Below, one piece after another: positions 17,749 through 35,055 of a DNA stretch of 64,000 bases. The stretch comes from Paludisphaera soli (GTDB taxonomy: Bacteria; Planctomycetota; Planctomycetia; Isosphaerales; Isosphaeraceae), in assembly GCF_011064595.1 (NCBI RefSeq), contig NZ_JAALJI010000029.1, positions 22,273-86,272 on the forward strand. Direction: 5' to 3'. The notes under the pieces were generated by a model. It saw only the letters and a list, made by a program, of their open reading frames with translations, made no database searches and had not been told where the DNA came from. A program made the translations under genes and the position numbers. The number at the start of each line of letters is the position of its first letter. Positions within the stretch are counted from its first letter, which is position 1.

Positions 17749-17819
17749 GCGGGTGTAGCTCAATGGTAGAGTCCCTGCCTTCCAAGCAGGTCGTGTGGGT
17801 TCGATTCCCATCACCCGCT
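17749..17819 (+). tRNA. tRNA-Gly (TCC)
   Basis: 71 nt. Acceptor GCGGGTG pairs with CACCCGC, discriminator T. Anticodon stem CCTGC/GCAGG with anticodon TCC at 17781-17783, decoding GGA and probably GGG. CCA is not encoded. Confidence 0.95.
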
Positions 17820-17909
17820 CTGGCCCGGAGAGACCGGCCGAACCACCCTGGTGGCGAGGCCCGCCCGCTCGGTCGTCCGTGAGAGGCCCTTGACGTTCCT
17901 TGCGAACAC

Positions 17910-17982
<73 letters not shown>

Positions 17983-17993
17983 TTCGGGTCGGT

Positions 17994-18048
17994 CGCCCGT
18001 GATCGGGCGTAGAGGAGTTTGCCCCGCGACCAGCCCCGGTCGTCGGGG
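17994..18048 (+). other. Structured leader between tRNA-Thr and tuf
   Basis: Two short hairpins lie in the spacer before tuf: CGCCCG-TGAT-CGGGCG (17994-18009) and CCCCG-GTCGT-CGGGG (18034-18048). They could be processing signals that separate the tRNA from the tuf message, or a weak attenuator. Only the pairing is seen. Confidence 0.35.
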
Positions 18049-18143
18049 AGGCCGTCCGAAACGGACCTGGCCGGCGGGTGGGGCTTGGTGATGGATCCCC
18101 GCCGAAGACTTGACTTCGAGATTGCCGAAAAGGCGCTGAGCAC

Positions 18144-19355
<1,212 letters not shown>

Positions 19356-19363
19356 CCTCGGGA

Positions 19364-19386
19364 TCGGGGGGCTTCCGGCCCCCCGA
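19364..19386 (+). terminator. Terminator-like hairpin after tuf
   Basis: TCGGGGGGC and GCCCCCCGA form a 9-bp GC-rich stem with a 5-nt loop starting nine bases after the tuf stop. There is no T tract, as is common in high-GC terminators. Confidence 0.55.
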
Positions 19387-19605
19387 GACCCGTCTCTCCC
19401 ATCCGACGGCCCTCTCCGCCCGGCGATCCATCCGGATCGGGAGGGTCGCCGCGATCTCCGCCCGCGAACGAAATTGAAGTCGGTTTCCAAAGGTGCGGCC
19501 GCCCGCACTCCCCGGTGATCCGGGGCGGCGGGCCCCGCGCCTCGAGTTTTCCAGGGGATGTCCGGCGGAGTCCGAGACGACGGCCGGTACCGGGGTGTTA
19601 TCGCG

Positions 19606-19758
19606 ATGCGTGAATACGTCTGGCTCGAGTGCACGGCCTGCGGCGACAAGAACTACCGCGTCCAGAAAGAGACCCGCGGGGCCAACCGCCTGGACCTCAA
19701 GAAGTACTGCCGCCGCGAGCGCAAGCACACGGCGCACAAGGAATCCCGCAAGAAGTGA
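19606..19758 (+). CDS. rpmG: Ribosomal protein L33
   Basis: A 50-residue large-subunit protein: MREYVWLECTACGDKNYRVQ, then LDLKKYC and a basic tail HTAHKESRKK, all L33 features. The first zinc-ribbon pair CTAC is intact, while the second is reduced to a single Cys (KKYCRRERKH), so the zinc site is incomplete. The start at 19606 gives the standard length; the earlier in-frame ATG at 19558 would add 16 unrelated residues. It sits between tuf and tRNA-Trp, a common neighbour set with secE. Confidence 0.92.
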   Translation: MREYVWLECTACGDKNYRVQKETRGANRLDLKKYCRRERKHTAHKESRKK

Positions 19759-19891
19759 CCGGCCCGGAGCGGTCGTGAATCGGCCCGCGGGCCCGAAGTC
19801 TCGACGCGAGAACGCCCACCCTCATGGTCCTATCTTCGATAGACTTGGGGGTTCCCCCGGACGGCCCTTTCGGGGAGTCGTCCCGACCCAC

Positions 19892-19964
19892 ACGAGCGTA
19901 GCTCAATTGGCAGAGCACCGGTTTCCAAAACCGGCGGTTGGGGGTTCGATTCCCTCCGCTCGTG
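19892..19964 (+). tRNA. tRNA-Trp (CCA)
   Basis: 73 nt. Acceptor ACGAGCG pairs with CGCTCGT, discriminator G as expected for tRNA-Trp. Anticodon stem CCGGT/ACCGG encloses CCA at 19925-19927. CCA end is not encoded. Its place just before secE matches the trpT-secE-nusG order seen in many bacteria. Confidence 0.95.
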
Positions 19965-20154
19965 CTTCGACCGCCGCCGGGAGTCGCGGCGGTCCTTGGG
20001 GATGGGGTGGCGGTCGAGGCCGTCGGGGCCTTGCGGGCCCTCAACTCTCCATCCCCGGCCCGGGTCTTCGGCGAAGGCTCGCCACGGACCTCGTCCCCCT
20101 CGATCCCGGCCCGCTGGAGCCTGCGGTTTCCCCATTCCGAATGGAACGGTCGAC

Positions 20155-20679
20155 ATGGGTAAAGTGAAAGACGAAGTTTCGGGGCAGAAACCGACCAAGC
20201 CCCCCCAGGGGAAGCCGAGGGGCGGGACGCTGGGCGCTCTCTTCGTGTTCCTCGCGAATTTCTTCAGCACCAAGTTGTACAAGCCCATGCAGGGCTGGTA
20301 CGCCCGCCTTTACACCGCCGTGGCGCTGGGCTTGATGGCGTTCGGCGCGGTCTGGCACGTCTACCAGAGCTCGCTGGAGTACCCGCCCGCCTGGAGGTTC
20401 GCGATCCCCGCCGGCCTGGCCGCGGTCCTGGGATGGGCGATCTTCCGGATCGTCCACTATCCGGTCTTCGCCGAGTTCCTGATCGCGACCGAGGCGGAGA
20501 TGAACAAGGTCTCCTGGACGTCGAAGGAAGACCTCTACCGGTCGACGATCGTCGTCCTGGCGACGGTCCTGGTCCTGGCGGTCTATCTGTTCGTGGTCGA
20601 CTGGTTCTGGCTGTTCCTCCTGCGGGTGATCGGCGTGCTCCAGTTCAGCGGCGGGGGCAGCTTCGGTTCGACGGCCTGA
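20155..20679 (+). CDS. secE: Preprotein translocase subunit SecE (long form)
   Basis: A 174-residue SecE, clearly longer than the 60-130 residues common elsewhere. The SecE core is near the C-terminus: the amphipathic AEFLIATEAEMNKVSWTSKEDL helix followed by the transmembrane helix IVVLATVLVLAVYLFVVDWFWLFLL. Two extra hydrophobic helices precede it (about residues 58-75 and 84-100), after a basic Lys/Pro-rich N-terminus. SecE clamps SecY in the translocon. It follows tRNA-Trp and precedes nusG, the canonical order. The start at 20155 has GGAACGG nearby; an upstream ATG at 19996 overlaps the space after the tRNA and is rejected. Confidence 0.9.
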   Translation: MGKVKDEVSGQKPTKPPQGKPRGGTLGALFVFLANFFSTKLYKPMQGWYARLYTAVALGLMAFGAVWHVYQSSLEYPPAWRFAIPAGLAAVLGWAIFRIVHYPVFAEFLIATEAEMNKVSWTSKEDLYRSTIVVLATVLVLAVYLFVVDWFWLFLLRVIGVLQFSGGGSFGSTA

Positions 20680-20944
20680 CCTGAGCCGTCGTCCGGACGG
20701 CGAAAACGCCCGGGCGCGAGCCCCCCGCGGCTCCCCGGGACTCTTCGCAGGGCCTTCGCACGACAATCTGGGCTTCCCTCGACGACCGCTCCTCGTGTAT
20801 CTTCGTGGATTCCCCGCCTCCCGCCCCGTTCCCGGACGCTTGCCGCAGGCGGCGACCCTTTGACCGACGATCGGGGCCGACGGCTGCGAACGCCCCGGCC
20901 CCGACCCTCCGACCCGTACACCGAAACGCGCCGTATTACGTTCC

Positions 20945-21757
20945 ATGAGCCAACCGACGCACGAGTTCGACGAAACGACCCCGCAGCCCGAATCTCCCGA
21001 CACCTCGGCTTCGGACGACGCCCCGTCGGATGAACCGGCCGTCGAGGTGGAGGAGGAGACGCCGGACGGCGGCGTCGCGCGCGGCGGGAGGGCCTCCGCC
21101 AGGACCCGGACCCCCGCCCCGGAGCCCGAGCCGGTCGACGAAGACGTCGAGGCCGACGAGGAACCCGCGGTCGAGGTGGACGAGGACGCCGATCCCCCGC
21201 CCGATCTGGTCTGGTACGTCCTCAAGGTTCAGAGCTCTCGCGAGGACACCATCGCGCAAGCCCTCCAGCGTCGGGTGAAGATCCAGGGCCTGGAGCGCTT
21301 TTTCGGCGTGACCCCGGAGGGGAGCCCCCGGATCGTCGTGCCGACCGAGAAGATCACCGAGATCCGCAACAACAAGAAACGCATCGTCGAGCGCAAGACG
21401 TATCCCGGCTACATCATGGTGCAGATGGAGCTGAACGAGAAGACCTGGTTCCTGGTGCGGGAGACGCCCGGCGTCGGCGACTTCGTGGGGGCCCACGGGA
21501 CCCCGACGAAGATGACCGAGGCCGAGGTCAACCAGATGCTCAACCACCAGGAAGAGCAGACGACGGCCAAGTCGCCGACCGTCCGCATCGACGTCGAGCG
21601 GGGCGATCGCGTGAAGATCAAGGACGGCCCGTTCGAGAACTTCGAGGGGACGGTGGAAGAGGTCATCGAGGGTCGCGGCCTGGTCAAGGTGATGCTCATC
21701 ATCTTCAACCGCCCCACCCCCGTCGACCTGGAGTACTGGCAGCTCGAACGGCTGTGA
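20945..21757 (+). CDS. nusG: Transcription antitermination factor NusG
   Basis: A 270-residue NusG. Residues about 85-200 are the NGN domain ([14 protein letters not shown]...[30 protein letters not shown]) and residues about 215-270 are the KOW domain ([21 protein letters not shown]). It binds the RNA polymerase clamp and links to Rho or the ribosome. The first 80 residues are an acidic, Pro-rich, probably disordered extension absent from most NusG proteins. It lies between secE and rplK as in most bacteria. The 265 bases upstream hold no gene. Confidence 0.95.
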   Translation: MSQPTHEFDETTPQPESPDTSASDDAPSDEPAVEVEEETPDGGVARGGRASARTRTPAPEPEPVDEDVEADEEPAVEVDEDADPPPDLVWYVLKVQSSREDTIAQALQRRVKIQGLERFFGVTPEGSPRIVVPTEKITEIRNNKKRIVERKTYPGYIMVQMELNEKTWFLVRETPGVGDFVGAHGTPTKMTEAEVNQMLNHQEEQTTAKSPTVRIDVERGDRVKIKDGPFENFEGTVEEVIEGRGLVKVMLIIFNRPTPVDLEYWQLERL

Positions 21758-21854
21758 GCCGTCCCCCCCGGGGTCGCGAGGCGGCCCGTCGGGGGGATCG
21801 AGTCCGAGACGAGAACGATCCGAGCAAGGGACCCAAGGGGAGCGAGAATCCGCG

Positions 21855-22280
21855 ATGGCCAAGGTGATGACGGCGAAGGTCAAGCTGCAATGCCCGGGGG
21901 GACAGGCGACCCCGGCGCCCCCGGTCGGGCCCGCGCTCGGTCAGCACGGCGTGAACATCGGTCAGTTCGTGATGCAGTTCAACGAGCGGACCAAGGACAT
22001 GAAGGGGACGACGATCCCCATCGAGATCACGATCTACTCGGATCGGACCTTCGAGTTCATCACGAAGAGCCCCCCGGCCGCGGTCCTGCTGAAGCAGGCC
22101 GCGGGGATCGCCGCGGGCTCCGCCGTGCCGAACAAGACCAAGGTTGGGACCGTGACTGCCGAGCAGGTCCGGAAGATCGCCGAGACCAAGTTCCAGGACC
22201 TGAACGCCCGCGACCTGGACCACGCCTGCCGCGTGATCGCCGGCACCGCCCGGAGCATGGGGGTCGAGGTCAAGGGCTGA
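21855..22280 (+). CDS. rplK: Ribosomal protein L11
   Basis: A 141-residue protein of the usual length. The N-terminal domain has the Pro-rich [22 protein letters not shown] block; the C-terminal rRNA-binding domain ends with [25 protein letters not shown]11 binds the 23S GTPase-associated region together with L10 and L12. A strong hairpin lies directly downstream, before rplA. Confidence 0.97.
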   Translation: MAKVMTAKVKLQCPGGQATPAPPVGPALGQHGVNIGQFVMQFNERTKDMKGTTIPIEITIYSDRTFEFITKSPPAAVLLKQAAGIAAGSAVPNKTKVGTVTAEQVRKIAETKFQDLNARDLDHACRVIAGTARSMGVEVKG

Positions 22281-22304
22281 TCGAAGCGAAGGCGACTCAG
22301 ACAC

Positions 22305-22339
22305 GGCCGCCGCGCGGGGAAGGGCCCCGGGCGGCGGCC
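22305..22339 (+). terminator. Hairpin between rplK and rplA
   Basis: GGCCGCCGC (22305-22313) pairs perfectly with GCGGCGGCC (22331-22339), and a GGGG/CCCC pair sits inside the loop. No T tract follows. It may be a terminator, an attenuator or an RNA processing site within the ribosomal protein cluster. Confidence 0.5.
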
Positions 22340-22505
22340 ATCGGTCGGGGGTCGGGGCGGGGCTAGGCCCTCCCCAGCCCCGCGTCCCGGCCTCGCCGGG
22401 GCGTCGACCGTCTCCTCATGGCGCGACCGCCCGCCGAGGGACGGACGGATTTCTTGACGACGAAGGCGGCAGCTCTCCTGCGAGGGGGGCGAAAGGGGTG
22501 ACGAC

Positions 22506-23186
22506 TTGGCTTACCGTTCGAAACGCTATCGCGCGCTTACGGGGAAGGTGAAAGACACCGCCCTCATGGCGCTGCCCGAGGCGGTGAAGATCCTCAAGGG
22601 GTTCAACACCACCAAGTTCAACCAGACCGTCGAGGTCTCCACCCACCTGGGCATCGACCCGAGGCAGAGCGACCAGAACGTGCGCGGTTCCGTGGCCTTG
22701 CCCCACGGCATCGGCAAGGACGTGCGGGTGGCCGTGTTCGCCCAGGGCGACAACGCCGAGAAGGCGCGGGCGGCGGGCGCCGACATCGTCGGCGCCGACG
22801 ACCTGGCCCAGCAGATCAAGGGGGGGACGATGGACTTCGACGTCGCCCTGGCCACGCCCGACATGATGGGCGTCGTCGGCCCCCTGGGCCGGGTGCTGGG
22901 CCCTCGCGGCCTGATGCCCTCGCCCCGGTCCGGCACCGTGACGACCGACATCGCCTCGGCGGTGCGGGAGTTCAAGGCGGGCAAGATCGAGTTCCGCAAC
23001 GACAAGGGGGGCAACGTGGCGGTCCCGGTCGGGAAGATCAACTTCTCGGAGGACCAGCTCGTCGAGAACATCGTCGCCTTCCTCGCCTACCTGCGGACGA
23101 TCAAGCCGGCGACCTCGAAGGGGACGTACATCCAGACGGTCACGATCTCGGCCACGATGAGCCCCGGAATCCGGGTTTCCGCGTGA
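22506..23186 (+). CDS. rplA: Ribosomal protein L1
   Basis: A 226-residue L1 with [12 protein letters not shown] at the start, the VNQ-like [16 protein letters not shown] strand, and the [12 protein letters not shown] signature with [12 protein letters not shown]. It forms the L1 stalk of the large subunit and often represses its own operon. The start codon is TTG at 22506, chosen because it gives the standard N-terminus; no ATG is available nearby. The upstream GAAAGGGG can act as a binding site. Confidence 0.96.
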   Translation: MAYRSKRYRALTGKVKDTALMALPEAVKILKGFNTTKFNQTVEVSTHLGIDPRQSDQNVRGSVALPHGIGKDVRVAVFAQGDNAEKARAAGADIVGADDLAQQIKGGTMDFDVALATPDMMGVVGPLGRVLGPRGLMPSPRSGTVTTDIASAVREFKAGKIEFRNDKGGNVAVPVGKINFSEDQLVENIVAFLAYLRTIKPATSKGTYIQTVTISATMSPGIRVSA

Positions 23187-23259
23187 TCGGGCCCTCGGCC
23201 CATCGCCGGAGGCGTCGCAACCCACCGAACACGACGAGACGGGAACCACGGTCCCAGCC

Positions 23260-23820
23260 ATGAGTAAATACGTAAAAGAAATGATGATGGATCAGCTCCG
23301 CGACGATCTCGCGGGGAGTCGGTCCATGCTGATCCTCGACTTCAAGGGGCTGGACGCGGTCAGCGAGCACCAGTTCCGGATGGACCTCCGCAAGAAGTCG
23401 ATCAAGGTGCGGACCCTGAAGAACACGCTGGCGCGCCGGGTCCTGACGGACATGGGCGTGGACGGGCTGTCGAAGTACCTGGAGGGGCCGTCTGTCCTGG
23501 TCTGGGGCGGAGACGGCCCGGCCGAGCTGGCGAAGGAGATCTCGGCGCAGCTCAAGAAGCTGAAGAAGCCGCAGATCAAGGGGGGCGCCGTCGACGGCGT
23601 GGTGATCGGCCCCGAGCAGGTCGAGGACATCACCAAGCTCCCCAGCCGCGAGGAGCTGATCGGCCGCGTGGCGGCTCTGGCGCTCGCGCCGGCGACCCGC
23701 GTGGTCAGCCTGGCCAACGCGCCGATCTCTTCGATCGCGAGCCAGCTTCAGACGATTTGCGAAGGGGCCCCGGCGGACGACGCCGAAGCCCCGGCCGAGG
23801 CCGCCCCGGAAGGGGCCTGA
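23260..23820 (+). CDS. rplJ: Ribosomal protein L10
   Basis: A 186-residue stalk base protein. N-terminal globular domain: YVKEMMMDQLRDDL...SMLILDFKGLDAV and VRTLKNTLARRV; the C-terminal helix that carries L12 dimers follows, and the protein ends in an Ala/Glu-rich tail. It lies 73 bp after rplA and 179 bp before rplL. Autoregulation through an L10-binding leader is usual in this family, but no such leader could be identified by eye. Confidence 0.95.
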   Translation: MSKYVKEMMMDQLRDDLAGSRSMLILDFKGLDAVSEHQFRMDLRKKSIKVRTLKNTLARRVLTDMGVDGLSKYLEGPSVLVWGGDGPAELAKEISAQLKKLKKPQIKGGAVDGVVIGPEQVEDITKLPSREELIGRVAALALAPATRVVSLANAPISSIASQLQTICEGAPADDAEAPAEAAPEGA

Positions 23821-23999
23821 CCCGGCCGACCGGGCCGCCCCTCGGGGCCCGCGAACCATGACGACCCGGCGGGGGCCCCGGGGATCCCGAGCCGCCCGCC
23901 CCGCAGGCTTACCTTCATTTTCCATCGGGCGCGTCCGACGACGCACGCCGACGACCGACTCGCCTTATCTCGATCGAGGAAGAAAGGATCGTTCCCGCT

Positions 24000-24404
24000 A
24001 TGGCCACCGCCGAAGCCCCGACGTTCGCCGACAACATCAAGACCCTGGGTGATTCGATCGTCCAGCTGACCGTCCTCGAAGCCAAGGCCCTCGGCGACTA
24101 CCTCGAGGTCGTGCACGGCATCAAGCCGGCCGCCGCGGCCGTCGCCGTCGCCGCCGCCCCGGCCGCCGGCCCGGCCGAGCCGGTCGCCGAGAAGACCGAG
24201 TTCGACGTCAGCCTGGAAGCGGTCGGCGCGAACAAGATCAACGTGATCAAGGTCGTCCGCGCCGCCACCAGCCTGGGCCTCAAGGAGGCCAAGGACCTGG
24301 TCGAGGCCGCCCCGAAGGAGGTCAAGACCGGCCTCTCGAAGGACGACGCCGAGAAGCTCAAGAAGGAGCTCGAGGAAGCCGGCGCCACCGTCAAGCTCAA
24401 GTGA
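24000..24404 (+). CDS. rplL: Ribosomal protein L7/L12
   Basis: A 134-residue stalk protein. The N-terminal dimerisation helices ([26 protein letters not shown]) are followed by an Ala-rich hinge and the C-terminal domain [24 protein letters not shown]...[18 protein letters not shown], which recruits translation GTPases. The length is slightly above the usual 120-128 because of the N-terminus. A hairpin lies immediately after its stop. Confidence 0.96.
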   Translation: MATAEAPTFADNIKTLGDSIVQLTVLEAKALGDYLEVVHGIKPAAAAVAVAAAPAAGPAEPVAEKTEFDVSLEAVGANKINVIKVVRAATSLGLKEAKDLVEAAPKEVKTGLSKDDAEKLKKELEEAGATVKLK

Positions 24405-24409
24405 GCCCT

Positions 24410-24431
24410 CGGGGGCGGCCCGCCGCCCCCG
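24410..24431 (+). terminator. Attenuator-like hairpin between rplL and rpoB
   Basis: CGGGGGCGGC (24410-24419) and GCCGCCCCCG (24422-24431) form a 10-bp stem with a minimal loop, starting six bases after the rplL stop. A partial terminator between rplL and rpoB is well known in E. coli, where it lowers rpoBC relative to ribosomal proteins. No T tract follows. Confidence 0.55.
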
Positions 24432-24922
24432 CGTCCTCCCGCACCCGCCGCCCGGGCGTTCGATCGCGAGCGTCCCGGGCCGTTTTCTCCCCCGCATGGT
24501 CCCGAAACACACGAGGGGCGCGGGCGACGGCGAGACCGCCGTACCGCTCGACGCCCCCGTCGCCGTCCCTCTACGCTGTGCTCTGCTCGGACCGCGATCA
24601 CGACGCGAACGCGACGGCCCCCGGCCCGGAACATGATGCGCCACCGACGACCAGCACTCGCCGACGCCGTCTCGGGCCCCCCCCGGATCGATCGCCCCCC
24701 CGCGCACGCTTCCCCGGCCCCGTCGTCCGTCCTGGAACGTCTCGAGACCCCCGACCGCCCCCAGGCCGAGTCGCCCGCGGACCCCCGCGGGCCGTCGCCG
24801 TTTGGGGAGGCCGCCCGCCGCCGCCGGCCGGCCCGGATGGATTCGGGAGCGTCCCCGGCGAGATCGACGACGACCGTGACCTCGGCCCGTGCCCCTTTCT
24901 CTACTCGAGGAGCGCGACCTTA
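24432..24922. other. Long non-coding spacer between rplL and rpoB
   Basis: About 490 bases without a supported gene. Open frames here, including the one continuous with rpoB, are Pro/Arg-rich and lack binding sites. A GAGGAG at 24906-24911 serves rpoB. No convincing promoter was found. Confidence 0.4.
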
Positions 24923-28642
<3,720 letters not shown>

Positions 28643-28670
28643 CCGCCCCCTTCGGCCCGATCGACGACGC

Positions 28671-28702
28671 CGCCTCGGCGGTCCTCCGGGACCGCCGAGG
28701 CG
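28671..28702 (+). terminator. Strong hairpin after rpoB
   Basis: A perfect 14-bp stem, CGCCTCGGCGGTCC pairing with GGACCGCCGAGGCG around a TCCG loop, begins 29 bases after the rpoB stop. There is no T tract. Its strength and position mark it as a terminator or a processing site between rpoB and rpoC. Confidence 0.65.
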
Positions 28703-28765
28703 GGACGGTCGGCGTTCCCGAATGCAAGGTCGGGCCGGAACTTCGGCATTTTCCCGAGATTCCGC

Positions 28766-28794
28766 TTGGAAACGGCCCTGGGATTGCTTAGGAT
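28766..28794 (+). promoter_or_regulatory. Putative promoter between rpoB and rpoC
   Basis: TTGGAA (28766-28771) and TAGGAT (28789-28794) are exactly 17 bases apart. Transcription would start near 28801, just before an interrupted palindrome. It would provide rpoC with its own promoter, or drive a short RNA ending at the T8 terminator near 29009. Confidence 0.5.
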
Positions 28795-28800
28795 CAGAGG

Positions 28801-29009
28801 ATGCGACATTGTCGCGAAACGATCTTCCGCGCCTTGGGAACGCCTTCGCGCGTGGCCAGCGAGGGCGGCAGCATCACGGGAGACGCCGGGATCCGGCGGA
28901 TCCCGGTCAGGGAGGAGCCGACCTTGGCGATCCGGGTCCCAGGACGACCTACATAAGAACCGCGGGGCCGTCCCGACGCCATCGGGGGGCCTGTCCGCGG
29001 GTTTTTTTT
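28801..29009 (+). ncRNA. Candidate structured RNA or rpoC leader
   Basis: Between a promoter-like pair and an intrinsic terminator lies about 209 bases with no credible reading frame. It holds the interrupted palindrome GCGACA-T-TGTCGC (28803-28815), a 9-bp hairpin CCGGGATCC/GGATCCCGG with a 3-nt loop (28886-28906), and the terminator stem at its end. It could be a small RNA or a leader that controls rpoC by premature termination. I checked for the conserved cores of the 4.5S, RNase P and tmRNA genes and did not see them. Expression is not shown by sequence. Confidence 0.35.
28960..29009 (+). terminator. Intrinsic terminator with T8 tract upstream of rpoC
   Basis: CCGCGG (28960-28965) followed by GGCC pairs with GGCC and CCGCGG (28995-29000), with a 3-nt bulge and further C/G pairs inside. 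One base later comes a run of eight T residues (29002-29009), which is striking in this genome. It reads on the + strand and ends about 190 bases before rpoC. Confidence 0.65.
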
Positions 29010-29198
29010 GTTCGGAGCGACGAGGGACGGGACGGGGCGCCCCGGCCCCGCCCGATCGCACTCCCTGACGTGACCATGGGCTTGGATTGAATTCGTCCGG
29101 GAGGCCGTCCCGGCGAGGAGACGACGAAGGCGACCGTCGCTCCCCGCCCGCCGGCCACCCCGCCCCGGACTCGCCGGAACCGCGGAGGAGAGTGTCTC

Positions 29199-33461
<4,263 letters not shown>

Positions 33462-33494
33462 CCCCCGGCCTCGCCGGAACCGCCCAAGAACCGC

Positions 33495-33538
33495 GACGGC
33501 CCGCCCCGATCCCGCATCGGCGCGGGCCGTCCGCTTTT
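33495..33538 (+). terminator. Terminator after rpoC
   Basis: GACGGCCCGC pairs with GCGGGCCGTC (10 bp), one mismatch, then CCGAT/ATCGG closes a 5-nt loop; CGC and TTTT follow. It lies about 33 bases after the rpoC stop and probably ends the RNA polymerase operon. Confidence 0.75.
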
Positions 33539-33604
33539 CCCGCCTTTCGGCTCCGCGATACAATGCTGATGGAACGATCCCTCCGGACTTCGAGGAGCGC
33601 CGCC

Positions 33605-34300
33605 ATGTCGACCGCGACCCGGCCGAGCGTCACGCCGGCGATCCCCCCGCTGGAGAACGGCGACCGCCTCTCCCGCGACGAGTTCGAACGCCGCTACGAG
33701 GCCATGCCCGGCGTGACCGCCGAGCTGATCGAGGGAGTCGTCTACATGGCCTCGCCCGTCCGCCACCCGCAGCACGGCCGTCCCCATCTCCACGTCTCCA
33801 CCTGGCTCGGCGTGTATGAGGCCGGGACGCCGGGCGTCGAGGCGGGGGACAACGGAAGCGTGCGGCTCGACCGGGGTAACGAGATCCAGCCCGACGTCTA
33901 CCTGATGATCCAGGCCCGTGCGGGCGGCCAGTCGCGGATCTCGGCGGACGGATACGTCGAGGGGGCCCCGGAGTTGGTCGCCGAGGTCGCCTCCAGCAGC
34001 GTCAGCCTCGACCTCGGCCCCAAACTGGAGGCCTACCGCCGCAACGGCGTCCGCGAGTACCTCGTCTGGCGGGTGCTCGACGCCGCGTTCGACTGGCTCG
34101 TCCTGGTCGACGGCCGTTACGAGCCGCTGCCGCCCGACGAGGACGGCCTCCTCAGGAGCCGCGCCTTCCCCGGCCTCTGGCTGGACCCGACGGCCCTCCT
34201 GAGGAGCGACCTGGCCGGCGCGATCGCGGCGCTGAACCGCGGCCTCGCCTCGCCCGAGCACGCCGCGTTCGTCGAGCGGCTGAAGGGGGCGTCGGCATGA
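33605..34300 (+). CDS. Uma2 family (DUF820) PD-(D/E)XK nuclease-like protein
   Basis: A 231-residue protein with the Uma2 layout: SRDEFERRYEAMPGVTAELIEGVVYMAS at the start, the central QPDVYLM strand with the active-site Asp, and ELVAEVASSSVSLDLGPKLEAYRRNGVREYLVW, which supplies the E-x-K part of the nuclease fold. These genes are multiplied in Planctomycetes and cyanobacteria and their role is unsettled. The start at 33605 is set by GAGGAG nine bases upstream; an ATG at 33563 overlaps a TACAAT -10-like hexamer (33559-33564) and is rejected. The stop overlaps the following gene as ATGA. Confidence 0.8.
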   Translation: MSTATRPSVTPAIPPLENGDRLSRDEFERRYEAMPGVTAELIEGVVYMASPVRHPQHGRPHLHVSTWLGVYEAGTPGVEAGDNGSVRLDRGNEIQPDVYLMIQARAGGQSRISADGYVEGAPELVAEVASSSVSLDLGPKLEAYRRNGVREYLVWRVLDAAFDWLVLVDGRYEPLPPDEDGLLRSRAFPGLWLDPTALLRSDLAGAIAALNRGLASPEHAAFVERLKGASA

Positions 34301-34953
34301 AGTCGGACGCCTCCGTCCACGCGTCCGAGCGAACACGCCGACGGCTCGTGACTCTCAACGCCGCCATCCGCGACTGCCGGCGATGCCACGCGGCCGGGTT
34401 CCTCGACGAGATCGAATCGGTCCCGATCGCGCGCGACCCCGAGCCCGACGCGCCGGCGCCTCGGATCCTGCTGGTCGGCCAGGCGCCCGGACTTCGAGCC
34501 ACGATCACCGATCGGCCGTTCGCCGGCGCGGCCGGGAACAAGCTCCGCGACTGGTTCGAGCAAGGGGGGATCGCTCGCGAGGACTTCTGGCGGAAGATCC
34601 ACTTCGCCGCCGTCACCCGGTGCTACCCCGGCCGGCTCCCGGGGGCCAAGGGGGACCGCGTCCCCTCGCCGCCGGAGCAGGCCCTCTGCCGGCCGTGGCT
34701 CGACGACCTGACGGCGGTCGTCCGCCCGCGGGTCGTCCTCCTGGTCGGCCTGCTGGCCGTCCGCACGTTCCTCGGGCCCGTCAAGTCGCTGGCCGCCGTC
34801 GTCGGCACGTCGACCATCCGCGACGGCGTCCTCTACCTCCCGCTTCCCCACCCCTCCGGCGTCAGCCGATGGCTCAACGAGCCTGCCAACGTGGCCGCCG
34901 TCGGCCGCGCGATGGGCCTCCTCCGCGAGGCCGTCGAAGCCCATCGGCTCTGA
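34297..34953 (+). CDS. Uracil-DNA glycosylase superfamily protein (Fe-S type)
   Basis: A 218-residue protein. GQAPG at residues 61-65 corresponds to motif A of family 4/5 glycosylases, where GEAPG is usual, and PHPSG near residue 187 to the C-terminal HPS motif. Cys27, Cys30, Cys109 and Cys131 are placed as the four ligands of a 4Fe-4S cluster. Family 4 enzymes excise uracil from DNA; the Gln in place of Glu in motif A makes the exact base preference uncertain. It overlaps the Uma2 gene by four bases, so the two nuclease-related proteins are translated together, possibly serving DNA repair. Confidence 0.8.
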   Translation: MKSDASVHASERTRRRLVTLNAAIRDCRRCHAAGFLDEIESVPIARDPEPDAPAPRILLVGQAPGLRATITDRPFAGAAGNKLRDWFEQGGIAREDFWRKIHFAAVTRCYPGRLPGAKGDRVPSPPEQALCRPWLDDLTAVVRPRVVLLVGLLAVRTFLGPVKSLAAVVGTSTIRDGVLYLPLPHPSGVSRWLNEPANVAAVGRAMGLLREAVEAHRL

Positions 34954-34991
34954 GCCGGCATCAGGCCGCTTCGGATTCCGACTCGCCCCCC

Positions 34992-35032
34992 TTGACAGCC
35001 GTCTGACCCACGTCAACACTGTACTAGTTGAC
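34992..35032 (+). promoter_or_regulatory. Promoter and dyad upstream of the GntR-ABC operon
   Basis: TTGACA (34992-34997) is a consensus -35; with 17-bp spacing the -10 would be AACACT (35015-35020). Overlapping it is the inverted repeat GTCAAC-N9-GTTGAC (35012-35032) with a TGTACTA core, 24 bases before the gntR start. YtrA-type GntR regulators usually repress their own operon, so this dyad is the likely operator. Confidence 0.55.
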
Positions 35033-35055
35033 TATCACACCAGGAGGCCCAGTCG

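Noticed and set aside
24401..24922. In-frame upstream extension of rpoB by 174 residues
   Set aside because: The sequence is Pro/Arg-rich, carries no RpoB similarity, and the ATG at 24923 gives the normal N-terminus with a GAGGAG site upstream.
28801..29009. SRP (4.5S) RNA, RNase P RNA or tmRNA between rpoB and rpoC
   Set aside because: The conserved GGAAG-type SRP loop and the RNase P and tmRNA core sequences were not seen; the region is kept only as an unnamed candidate RNA.
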